Source of the DNA: an uncultured Novosphingobium sp.
GTDB lineage: Bacteria; Pseudomonadota; Alphaproteobacteria; Sphingomonadales; Sphingomonadaceae
Direction of reading: 5' to 3'
NCBI GenBank assembly: GCA_937996535.1
Contig: CALKVF010000092.1
Coordinates: 1 to 57,213, forward strand
DNA: 57,213 bases
The position numbers and the translations under genes are program-made. Under the pieces are notes generated by a model. That model had not been told where the DNA came from and searched no databases. It saw nothing but the letters and a program-made list of their open reading frames with translations. Shown piece by piece: positions 34,813 to 42,515 of this stretch. Numbering within the stretch: position 1 is the first letter of the stretch; each line of letters starts with the position of its first letter.

Positions 34813-36348
34813 TCAGATCGCCGCGGTGCTGAGCCCCAGTTCGGGGATCCCGATCGAGCGGCGGCCCTGAAAATCGGTGCGCACCACGATCAGCCCGCTC
34901 TTCTCGAAGTGATCAAGCAGGCGGCGGATCCGGCCCGACGAGGTAGTGCCGTAAGCCCGCGCGAGTTCGTCTTCCTCGGGGCAGGGCGCATTGTCGAGCG
35001 CGGCCCGCGCGATCACCAGGAACGGGGCAAGCAGGTCATCGGCGACGCTGGCCGCCAGCGGCGCGAGCGGTGCCCATTCGGGGGCCTCGGGATCGGCAAT
35101 TCCGGCCACCGCCATCGCAAAGCGGCGGCGGAACCGGATCACATCCCCCACATGGGCGCCGACCCGCCGCATCCGGCAGCGCACGGTGAAGTCCTGGAAC
35201 AGCGAGGCCGCTGGCTGAAACGTCGCGCCATCCTCCGCGGCCATTTCGGCGTAGATCTCGGCCAGGATCTCGCGCACTTCCTCGGGCGGCAGCGAGGGCG
35301 GCGCGGGCACTGCCGCGGCGCGAAACAGGTCGTCCCTGCCGGTTCCGTCGGCCGCTGCGCCGCTGTCTTCGAGCCCCGGCATATCGGCCAGCGCGAAATC
35401 GGAAATGCGGTTGATCAGTTCGCCCGGATCGGCGCGCGGCGCGGGCGGCGGGGTCTGCCCGGCGGCGACCAGTTCCTCGTCGCTCCATTCGGCATGGAGC
35501 AGGGCATGGAGTTCATCCGACCCGGCTTCGGGCAGCGGCATCAACCCGCGCACGGTGTTGCGCGCCGAGGTGCGCACTCCGCCGATCCGCACCGGCACGG
35601 CGCGCCGCGCGATCGCCGGACCCAGCCCGAGGAACTGCCCGCGTTCGAGATCGCGGATCTGTTCGGCCTGACGGCGGTCCATGCCGAGCAGGTCGGCGGC
35701 CCGGGCCATGTCGATATCGAGGAAAGTGCGGCCCATCAGGAAATTGCTGGCCTCGGCCGCGACGTTCTTGGCGAGCTTGGCAAGGCGCTGGGTAGCGATG
35801 ATCCCGGCCAGCCCACGCTTGCGCCCGCGGCACATCACGTTGGTCATCGCGGCGAGCGAGATGCGGCGTGCCTCATCGGACACGTCACCGGCGGCGGCGG
35901 GCGCGAAGATCTGTGCTTCGTCGACTACGACCAGCGCGGGATACCACTGTTCGCGCGGGGCATCGAACAGCGCGGCCAGAAACCGCGCGGCGCAGCGCAT
36001 CTGGGCTTCGAGTTCGAGCCCGTCGAGCGCCAGCACCACCGAGGCGCGATGGCGGCGGATGCGCGCGGCGAGCTGGGCGATCTCTGGCCCGTCATAGGCC
36101 GCGCCATCGATCACGACATGGCCGAACGGCTCGGCCAGAGTAACGAAATCGCCTTCGGGATCGATCACCACCTGCTGGACCAGCGGGGCGCTTTCCTCAA
36201 GCAAGCGGCGCAGCAGGTGCGATTTGCCCGAACCCGAATTGCCCTGAACCAGGAGGCGCGTGGCGAGCAGTTCCTCGATGTCCATGCGGACGGGGGCGCC
36301 ATCAGGGGCGGAACCGATGATGATCGAGGCGCTCACCCGCGCTGCCAT
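34813..36348 (-). CDS. HerA/DUF87-type ATP-binding protein
   Basis: The 511-residue cytoplasmic protein has Walker A GNSGSGKS (36-43), the HerA signature around DPEGDF, Walker B LVVVDEAQ with D143-E144, and a sensor region with RGRKRGLAGIIATQRL. The second half (about 300-511) is helical and ends in a winged-helix-like part (TSSGRIRRLLDHFEKSGLIVV). HerA-type hexameric translocases move DNA, often with nucleases; this stand-alone form without NurA is common in sphingomonads and its role is unknown. It converges on the lectin-like gene, six bases between stops. Confidence 0.85.
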   Translation of the reverse strand: MAARVSASIIIGSAPDGAPVRMDIEELLATRLLVQGNSGSGKSHLLRRLLEESAPLVQQVVIDPEGDFVTLAEPFGHVVIDGAAYDGPEIAQLAARIRRHRASVVLALDGLELEAQMRCAARFLAALFDAPREQWYPALVVVDEAQIFAPAAAGDVSDEARRISLAAMTNVMCRGRKRGLAGIIATQRLAKLAKNVAAEASNFLMGRTFLDIDMARAADLLGMDRRQAEQIRDLERGQFLGLGPAIARRAVPVRIGGVRTSARNTVRGLMPLPEAGSDELHALLHAEWSDEELVAAGQTPPPAPRADPGELINRISDFALADMPGLEDSGAAADGTGRDDLFRAAAVPAPPSLPPEEVREILAEIYAEMAAEDGATFQPAASLFQDFTVRCRMRRVGAHVGDVIRFRRRFAMAVAGIADPEAPEWAPLAPLAASVADDLLAPFLVIARAALDNAPCPEEDELARAYGTTSSGRIRRLLDHFEKSGLIVVRTDFQGRRSIGIPELGLSTAAI

Positions 36349-36417
36349 AGGTCAGCCGCGCAGGGCGGCAAACCGGCCAGCCGGTCTTATCCGCAGCCAA
36401 GGGCGGCCAAGTGCCTG

Positions 36418-37245
36418 TTACAGAAAGGTCCGGCGCATCCGCTGGCGGTCGGCCTTGTGGCCGGTGAAGATCTCGAAGGCCATCGCGGCCTGGCCAATCA
36501 CCATGCCACTGCCATCAAGCACCCGGCAGCCGTGCTCGCGCGCTGTGCGCAGCAGTTCGGTTTCGAGGGGGAAATAGACAATGTCGGCCACCCAGTGGCG
36601 CGGCGCGATCAGCGCCGGCGCGATCGCCATGCCGGGCTTGGAGGCCATGCCCATCGGCGTGGTGTTGACGATGCCGTCGATTGCGGCGGTATCGAGCGCG
36701 GTGAGATCACGGGCGCTTGCCCGGCCCGCGCCGTGATTTTCGCACAGCCGCGCGGCAAGCTCGCCAGCGCGCGCCAGATCGACATCGGCGATTTCGAGCT
36801 GGCCGACGCCCAGCGAGAGCAGCGCATTCGCCACTGCCGCGCCGGCCCCGCCCGCGCCCAGTTGCAGCACGCGGTCAAGCGCGGCGCCGGGCAGGCCTTC
36901 GGCCAGGCTGTCCTGAAAGCCGGTCTTGTCGGTGTTGTAGCCGATCAGCCGGCCGCCGCGCATCGCAACGGTGTTGACCGCGCCGACCGTGGCGGCACAT
37001 TCGGCCAGTTCATCGAGCAGCGGGATCACCGCCTGCTTGAAGGGAAAGGTGACATTCACCCCGCAGAAGCCCTCGTCCGCCAGGCGCCGCAGCAGCGGTC
37101 CCAGTTCGGCATCATCAAGGCCGCGATCGGTAAAGTCGAAAAGTTCGTAGGTCAGGTCCAAGCCCTGTTCGCGGGCCTCCTGCTCGTGCAGCCAGGGCGA
37201 ACGCGAAGCGAGGATGGCGCGACCGATAAGGCCGGAACGAAGCAT
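36418..37245 (-). CDS. Shikimate/quinate dehydrogenase, NAD-type (AroE/QuiB family)
   Basis: The 275-residue protein has an AroE fold. Substrate site: SRSP (14-17), NVTFPFK with catalytic K70, and D106 in YNTDKTGF. The Rossmann loop is GAGGAG (130-135). At the cofactor specificity position the usual NADP motif NRTxxR is replaced by ADVDLARA (D154, D156). The C-terminal segment VYFPLETELL...GCRVLDGSGM resembles the catabolic quinate/shikimate dehydrogenase of actinobacteria. I therefore read it as an NAD-dependent enzyme that oxidises shikimate to 3-dehydroshikimate and quinate to 3-dehydroquinate. Context supports this: quiC, an aromatic-acid transporter and a TonB receptor share the locus. 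A terminator sits 12 bases before its start, so expression probably depends on read-through. Confidence 0.85.
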   Translation of the reverse strand: MLRSGLIGRAILASRSPWLHEQEAREQGLDLTYELFDFTDRGLDDAELGPLLRRLADEGFCGVNVTFPFKQAVIPLLDELAECAATVGAVNTVAMRGGRLIGYNTDKTGFQDSLAEGLPGAALDRVLQLGAGGAGAAVANALLSLGVGQLEIADVDLARAGELAARLCENHGAGRASARDLTALDTAAIDGIVNTTPMGMASKPGMAIAPALIAPRHWVADIVYFPLETELLRTAREHGCRVLDGSGMVIGQAAMAFEIFTGHKADRQRMRRTFL

Positions 37246-37257
37246 GATAGTATCGCC

Positions 37258-37295
37258 AAAAAAGGGGCCGGCGCCGCACGAAGGCAGCGCCGGCC
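37258..37295 (-). terminator. Hairpin terminator between TonB receptor and dehydrogenase
   Basis: On the minus strand a GC stem with arms GGCCGGCGC and GCGCCGGCC closes a loop containing CTTCG, followed by CCTTTTTT. It lies 12 bases after the receptor stop codon, and the T-run ends 12 bases before the dehydrogenase ATG (37245). It should end most receptor transcripts and let only a fraction pass to the dehydrogenase. Confidence 0.78.
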
Positions 37296-37307
37296 GTCAA
37301 GGGTGGA

Positions 37308-40262
37308 TTAGAAGCCGAACTTGACCCCGGCGTAGAAGTAGCGACCGATCACGTCATACTGCGCGGTGTCGGTGCTGGTCTGGTTGCTGGCGACGATCGG
37401 CAGGCCCTTGTCGAACAGATTGTTCACGCCGGCGCGCAGTTCGAAGCGCTTGTTGATCTTGAACGAGCTGAACAGATCCCAGGTCGCATAGGCCGGGACG
37501 CCCACCGCGATGTTGCTCGGGGTGTTGATCTTGCTGACGTCGTCGATCGCGTTCTGGTACTTCCAGCGCAGCCCGCCGCTGATCACGTCGGACTTGTAGC
37601 CAAAGGTGGTCAGCGCCTTCCACTTCGGGGTGGCACGCGGCGGCAGGCTGCCTTCGGCGGCGCTACCATTGCTGATCCCGGTGTAGTCGATGAACGCCGC
37701 ACCCGGCAGGAGCTGGACCTTGTAGCTGTTCAGGTAGCCGATCGCGGTGTCGATATAGAGCTTGCCGCTGTCAGCCAGGAACGGTGCCGGCACGCCCCAG
37801 TGGACCTGCAGTTCGACGCCATCGGTCTTGACCGCGCCGAGGTTCTGGTAGGGGGTGTTGACCGAGATGATCTGACCGGTCAGCGCATCGCGCGAAATCA
37901 GTGCGCACGAGGCATTGCTGGCCGAGTAGGTCGGGTTGCCACCGTTGAGGTTGTAGCAGTTCGACAGCACGGTCGAGCCCGGCACCGGCGAGATCACGTT
38001 CTTGATCTTGATGTTGTAGTAATCAAGCGAGAGCGAGAAATCACCGAACAGACCGCCACCACGCGGGGCGTTGAACACGAACCCGGCGTTGAAGGTATCG
38101 GCCTTTTCAGGCGTGATCGAGGTGCTGCCCGGGGTCAGCTGGCCAACCGCGGTGGTCGGAAACTGATAGGTGCTCACGCTCGGCACGCCCTGCGCTGCGC
38201 ACAGCGTCGCAACCTGCGCGCCATTGGCCCCGGTGCGGGCCGACGAGCGGGTGTCGCACGGATCGCCAAGAGCAGCCGGCGGGGTGCCAATTGCCAGCTG
38301 CGAGCCCTGGGCGGGCGAGAACAGCTCGGCGATGTTCGGCGCACGCACGGCGCGCTGGTAGCTGCCACGGATCAGCAGGGTGTCGGTCGGGCGCCAGCGG
38401 GCATCCGCTTCGTAGCTGCTGACCGAACCGCTCACCGAGTAGTCCGAAACGCGGGCTGCGCCGCCGATGGCCAGTTCCTTGGCGAACGGCTTTTCGGCGA
38501 TCAGCGGCACGTCGATCTGACCAGCCAGTTCCTTGACGCTGACGGCCGTGCGCGGAACTGCCATCTGGGCGGTGAAGCCTTCGATGTTGGCAGCCGGCGC
38601 CCAGCCCGAGTTGGCGGTGGCGTCAGAATCGGGCGCGTAGGAGTAGGTGTTCTTGCGATAGTCGGCGACCAGCGCGAGCTGCGCGGGGCCGGCACCGAGA
38701 TCGAACAGCTTGCCGTTGACCTGGGCCTGGACCTGGGTCTGGCTCAGGCGTTCCTGGCTGAAGGCATCCTTGGTGATGTAGGCCTGGCACGCTGCCGAGA
38801 GCGAACGGGCATTGGCATCACCGAACGGATTGAACCCGCCAGCGCAGATCGAAGCCCCGCCGTCGGCGGCGTTGAGCAGGGTCTGGACCCGGCTCTTGAG
38901 CACGGCGTTGTGCATGATCGAGTTGTGAATCGACGTGTCGTACGAAACGAACGCATCGAAGCTCCAGTCAGGCGTGATGTCGCCCTTGATCCCAGCAAGG
39001 TACTGCTGGATCGCGTAGTTTTCGTCCCAGCCCTTGTAGGGAACGCCAACGTAACGCGCGCTCCAGTTGAAGGCCGCGGTCGGGTTCGGGCGCGAAGCCA
39101 GGACCGTGCGCAGGGCCGCCGGGATGAACGGGTTGGTGACCGGAATGGTGGTCAGGGTCGGGAACTGGGTCAGGCTGCCACCGCTGTGCGTGCTGGTGGT
39201 CAGATCGACATACATGAACTGGCCATAGACGCTGAGGCCCGGCGCCAGATCATAGTCCGCCTTGAGGAAGGCCGACTTGCGTTCCAGCCCGTTGATGTAA
39301 TCGATCTGCTGACCGACCGGCATACGGACGTTGCCGCCGACCACGGCATAACCGCCGGTGCCGTTGGGGCCCTTGTAGTTGAGCGCGCCGGTCTGGGTGA
39401 ACAGCGTGCCGTCGTTGTTGAAGCCCAGGTTCGAGGCCAGCGGGTTGATCGTGCCGGCAACGCCATAGGAGTTGAACAGCGTGGTCAGCACCGCGCTGCT
39501 GGGGGCATTGGCACTGCTCGGCACGAAGGCGCCGGTGCCGATGAAGCCCGACGGGGTGCGGGTGAAGAAGAAGTCGCGCTGGCTGCCGTTAAGCGGATCC
39601 TGCTTGGCATAGGCGAAGGCGGCGACGACATGGCCGCGGTCATCGGCGAAGTTCGAACCGAAGGCGACCGAGCCCTTGAACTTGAAACCATCGCCGCGCG
39701 AGCTGATCCCCGACTGGGCATCGAGCACCACGCCATCGAGCGAACGGACCGACTTGAAGTTGACCACGCCCGACATGGCGTCCGAACCGTAGACCGCCGA
39801 AGCGCCGCCGGTGATCGCATCAACGCCGCCGATGATCGCATCGGGCAGGATGTTGATGTCGACGTTGCCGCGGATGTCCGAAACCGGCAGGCGGCGGCCA
39901 TCAAGCAGCACGAGGTTGCGGTTGGTGCCGAGGCCGTGGAGGTTGATCGTGGCGCGGCCGCCAGTGCCCTGGCCGCCGGTGGCTTCGTTGCCGCCAACGG
40001 TGAAGCCGGGGAGCTGGTTGAGCGAATCGACCAGGCTGGTCTTGCCGCTTTCCTTGATCGACGCTTCGCTGATCGAGACGATCGGGCTGACCGCGGTGTT
40101 GTTGGGGCGCTGGATCAGCGAGCCGGTGACGACGATGACGTCGTCCTTGGCGCTGGCCGCGCTATCAGCAGCGGCATCCTGAGCCATGGCGGGGCTCGCC
40201 AGAGCGACGGCAAACGAAAACAGTGATGCGGAAAGCGCAAGGCGCGAACCAGATTTTTGCAT
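37308..40262 (-). CDS. TonB-dependent receptor of the quinate/shikimate locus
   Basis: Start at ATG 40262 behind GGGAGGG. The 984-residue protein has a signal peptide (to SPAMAQ), a TonB-box-like DDVIVVTGS, a plug (about 55-190; LNQLPGFTVGG, INLHGLGTNRNLVLLDGRRLP, GGASAVYGSDAMSGVVNF) and a large barrel ending YFYAGVKFGF. It is of the sphingomonad type used for plant-derived and aromatic compounds. Its own promoter carries the GAACTAGTTC operator, and it lies between the MFS transporter and the dehydrogenase. The likely cargo is a bulky ester or glycoside of a hydroaromatic acid that cannot pass porins; this is inference. Confidence 0.92.
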   Translation of the reverse strand: MQKSGSRLALSASLFSFAVALASPAMAQDAAADSAASAKDDVIVVTGSLIQRPNNTAVSPIVSISEASIKESGKTSLVDSLNQLPGFTVGGNEATGGQGTGGRATINLHGLGTNRNLVLLDGRRLPVSDIRGNVDINILPDAIIGGVDAITGGASAVYGSDAMSGVVNFKSVRSLDGVVLDAQSGISSRGDGFKFKGSVAFGSNFADDRGHVVAAFAYAKQDPLNGSQRDFFFTRTPSGFIGTGAFVPSSANAPSSAVLTTLFNSYGVAGTINPLASNLGFNNDGTLFTQTGALNYKGPNGTGGYAVVGGNVRMPVGQQIDYINGLERKSAFLKADYDLAPGLSVYGQFMYVDLTTSTHSGGSLTQFPTLTTIPVTNPFIPAALRTVLASRPNPTAAFNWSARYVGVPYKGWDENYAIQQYLAGIKGDITPDWSFDAFVSYDTSIHNSIMHNAVLKSRVQTLLNAADGGASICAGGFNPFGDANARSLSAACQAYITKDAFSQERLSQTQVQAQVNGKLFDLGAGPAQLALVADYRKNTYSYAPDSDATANSGWAPAANIEGFTAQMAVPRTAVSVKELAGQIDVPLIAEKPFAKELAIGGAARVSDYSVSGSVSSYEADARWRPTDTLLIRGSYQRAVRAPNIAELFSPAQGSQLAIGTPPAALGDPCDTRSSARTGANGAQVATLCAAQGVPSVSTYQFPTTAVGQLTPGSTSITPEKADTFNAGFVFNAPRGGGLFGDFSLSLDYYNIKIKNVISPVPGSTVLSNCYNLNGGNPTYSASNASCALISRDALTGQIISVNTPYQNLGAVKTDGVELQVHWGVPAPFLADSGKLYIDTAIGYLNSYKVQLLPGAAFIDYTGISNGSAAEGSLPPRATPKWKALTTFGYKSDVISGGLRWKYQNAIDDVSKINTPSNIAVGVPAYATWDLFSSFKINKRFELRAGVNNLFDKGLPIVASNQTSTDTAQYDVIGRYFYAGVKFGF

Positions 40263-40307
40263 GGTTACCCTCCCATTGCCGGCACGCTTGCCGGTCTGCA
40301 ATTACTG

Positions 40308-40336
40308 CATTTATGTTACGAACTAGTTCCTGTCAA
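40308..40336 (-). promoter_or_regulatory. Promoter of the TonB receptor with palindromic operator in the spacer
   Basis: On the minus strand TTGACA (40336-40331) and TAAATG (40313-40308) are separated by exactly 17 bases. The spacer contains the perfect palindrome GAACTAGTTC (40320-40329). The same operator, inside a 14-base identical block ACGAACTAGTTCCT, lies before the TetR gene and quiC. Binding of a repressor here would block RNA polymerase directly. Confidence 0.72.
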
Positions 40337-40337
40337 T

Positions 40338-41573
40338 TTATTCAGACAGGGGTGTGTCAGAAAGGCGTCGCACCCCGGCCACGCAGGCCGCGCACAGCAG
40401 CAGCGGCACGCAATAGGCCGCGAACAGCAGCGGCAGCGCGACCTTGGCCGCCATCAGGTAGCCGCCCAGCAGCGGGCCAATGATCGCCCCGCTGCGCCCG
40501 ATGCCGATCGCCCAGCCGATCCCGGTGGCGCGAAATTCGGCCGGATAGACCGAGGCGGCCAGCGGCCAGACGCCGTTGTAGCCGCCCTGCAGCAACACCC
40601 CGATCGCAAAGGCCACGCCCAGCGTCAGGCCAACCGGCATGGTGAAGGAACCGAACACCAGCATCGCCGCCGCCGCCGCGGTCAGCATCGCGGGGACCAG
40701 CCGCCCCAGCGGAACGCGCACGGCAAGGAAGCTCATCACGGTGGTGCCGGTGAACGCGCCGAGGTTGTAAAGCGCCCCGGCGTAGATCCCGTTGGTTTCC
40801 GAGAGGCCCGCCTCGATCGACAGCTTGGGAATCCAGCTGACGATGAAATAGAGCACCATCAGCCCGAAGAATACCGCACCCCAGAGCGTCAGCGTGCGCT
40901 TGGCAAAGACCCCGGCGAACAGCGCTGCCACGCGGTTGCCGCCGGGCGCGGCGGGCGAATCAACCGGGCGGGCGACATCGGTCAGCAGCCGCCAGGCCAG
41001 CGGGAACAGCACCACGGTGATCGCCCCGGCACCGGTCAGGATCTGCTGCCAATGGTAATGCGGCAGCAGCTGAGCCACGACCAGTCCAGTAAACACCGCG
41101 GCAAAGGGATAGCCCGCCTGAACCATGCCGACCGCCAGATTGGCGTGGCGTTCGGGCGCGCTTTCGGCGGCCAGCGCCGCCATCGAGGCCAGCACCGTGC
41201 CGATCCCGGCGCCGACGATCACCCGCAGCGCGAACAGCTGGGGGACGTTTTCCGCCAGACCGCTGGCCAGCATCCCGGCCGACATCAGCGCCAGCGCGAT
41301 CAGGATCACCTTGCGGCGGCCGAACCGGTCGGCCAGCGGGGCGATGCCCATGCCGCCGATCGCCATGCCCAGCAGCCCGGCGCTGAACAGGTTGCCCATC
41401 ACCCCCGAACCGATCGCCCAGTCCTGCTGGATGCGCGGCGCGATGAACGACAGGATCGTCACGTCGACCCCGTCGGCCATGTTGATCGCAAAGCACAGCG
41501 CGACAATGCCGAAGGCGCGCAGCGTCCAGTCGCTCGGCCCGTGGGGCGCCACGGTATTGGGGGTTGCAGCCAT
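40338..41573 (-). CDS. MFS transporter, aromatic acid:H+ symporter type
   Basis: The 411-residue protein has about 12 helices. Family marks are DGVDVTILSFIAP in helix 1 (the DGxD motif of the AAHS family), ADRFGRRKVI in loop 2-3, RVIVGAGIGTVLASMAALAAE in helix 4, and the second-half YPAEFRATGIGWAIGIGRSGAIIGP. AAHS proteins import benzoates, protocatechuate, quinate or shikimate with protons. Given its neighbours it most likely imports quinate, shikimate or a related acid across the inner membrane. It lies 74 bases after the TetR gene on the same strand, with an AGAGGA ribosome site. Confidence 0.9.
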   Translation of the reverse strand: MAATPNTVAPHGPSDWTLRAFGIVALCFAINMADGVDVTILSFIAPRIQQDWAIGSGVMGNLFSAGLLGMAIGGMGIAPLADRFGRRKVILIALALMSAGMLASGLAENVPQLFALRVIVGAGIGTVLASMAALAAESAPERHANLAVGMVQAGYPFAAVFTGLVVAQLLPHYHWQQILTGAGAITVVLFPLAWRLLTDVARPVDSPAAPGGNRVAALFAGVFAKRTLTLWGAVFFGLMVLYFIVSWIPKLSIEAGLSETNGIYAGALYNLGAFTGTTVMSFLAVRVPLGRLVPAMLTAAAAAMLVFGSFTMPVGLTLGVAFAIGVLLQGGYNGVWPLAASVYPAEFRATGIGWAIGIGRSGAIIGPLLGGYLMAAKVALPLLFAAYCVPLLLCAACVAGVRRLSDTPLSE

Positions 41574-41647
41574 GATCCTCTTTCCCGGTTATTGGCCGGG
41601 GTGGCGAAACAGGATCGGCTGCGAAAGGCGCGCACGCCCGGCGCAGA

Positions 41648-42394
41648 TCAATCCTTGCGCGTCACCCAGGCAATGATGATGTCCGCCACCTGCCTGGCCC
41701 GCCGCTCGACCGCCTCGGGGCTCGACATGTCGTTCCCGAAATTGTGCGCGAAGGTGAACTGGTTGGAGACGTTGTAGAAACTGAGCGCGGACATGGTCAT
41801 GTGCAGTTCCACCGGATCGATCCCGGTGCGGAACGTGCCCTCGGCCTCGCCGCGCGCGATGATGGTCGAGAGGATCTCGATCACCTTGCGGTTGCCGGCG
41901 GGCAGCCCGGTGATCTGCTTGAGATGCTCGGCACGGTGGATGTTCTCGTTCATCACCAGCCGCACCAGTTCGGGGTGCTGCGAGTGATACCGCACATCGT
42001 GTTCGATCAGCCGGCGCAGCGCATCGACCGCGCTTCCGGCCGAGATGTCGACCCCGCTCTCGCTTTCGCGCACGCGCTGGTAGGCGCGTTCGAGCACGGC
42101 GCGGTACAGTTCGTCCTTGCCCTCGAAATAGTAGTAGATCTTGCGCTTGGTCGCCTTGCCGGCGATCTCGTCGATCCGCGCGCCGGCCAGCCCCTTTTCA
42201 ACGAATTCGCCGGTGGCAATATCGATGATCTGATTGATCGCCTGCTCGCGCGCCTCGGCATGGCTGCGGCGCGGCGGCTTTTCAGGCTTGGACAACGGCA
42301 ATACCCCTTCGGACCCCGCGGCGCGCGGGTTGTCGCGCGCTGTTGCGCGACCGTTAGCGCGCTTTGCCCGCGCCGTCTCTAGGGCTTTGCCCAA
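41648..42394 (-). CDS. TetR-family regulator of the quinate/shikimate locus
   Basis: The 248-residue frame starts at TTG 42394 with an ideal AGGAGG, and has an unusual basic N-terminal extension of about 45 residues before the TetR domain (INQIIDIATGEFVEKGLAGARIDEIAGKATKRKIYYYF). The promoter in the next upstream region has its -10 so close that this ribosome site would lie at the transcript start; a TTG at 42295 is an alternative start that removes the extension. The C-terminal part is an all-helical ligand domain. It is divergent from quiC and shares its operator palindrome with the receptor promoter, so it is the likely repressor of the locus and of itself, released by a pathway compound. 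Confidence 0.88.
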   Translation of the reverse strand: MGKALETARAKRANGRATARDNPRAAGSEGVLPLSKPEKPPRRSHAEAREQAINQIIDIATGEFVEKGLAGARIDEIAGKATKRKIYYYFEGKDELYRAVLERAYQRVRESESGVDISAGSAVDALRRLIEHDVRYHSQHPELVRLVMNENIHRAEHLKQITGLPAGNRKVIEILSTIIARGEAEGTFRTGIDPVELHMTMSALSFYNVSNQFTFAHNFGNDMSSPEAVERRARQVADIIIAWVTRKD

Positions 42395-42406
42395 ACCACC
42401 TCCTGA

Positions 42407-42435
42407 AATTTATGGGACGAACTAGTTCCTATCAT
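42407..42435. promoter_or_regulatory. Divergent regulatory region with the GAACTAGTTC operator
   Basis: On the minus strand ATGATA (42435-42430), a 17-base spacer and TAAATT (42412-42407) form a promoter toward the TetR gene. The spacer holds GAACTAGTTC (42419-42428). About 21 of 30 positions are identical to the receptor promoter, including TTATG-N2-ACGAACTAGTTCCT on the plus strand. The operator is also upstream of quiC (start 42516), where TTGCTT (42438-42443), 17 bases and ATGATA form a possible plus-strand promoter. Confidence 0.65.
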
Positions 42436-42515
42436 TTTTGCTTTTGTCAATCCATGACCAATGATAGAACCCTCGTTGGGCCGCCACCGGAGCCGGCCAC
42501 CAATGGGGATGCAGG

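Noticed and set aside
36418..37245. Plain biosynthetic aroE
   Set aside because: Cofactor-site residues and the surrounding quiC/transporter/receptor genes favour a catabolic enzyme, although a biosynthetic role cannot be excluded.
34909..37311. An 800-codon plus-strand frame opposite the HerA-like and dehydrogenase genes
   Set aside because: Antisense to two well-supported genes and their gap; no motif.
37800..40226. An 808-codon plus-strand frame opposite the TonB receptor
   Set aside because: Antisense shadow with biased composition and no ribosome site.
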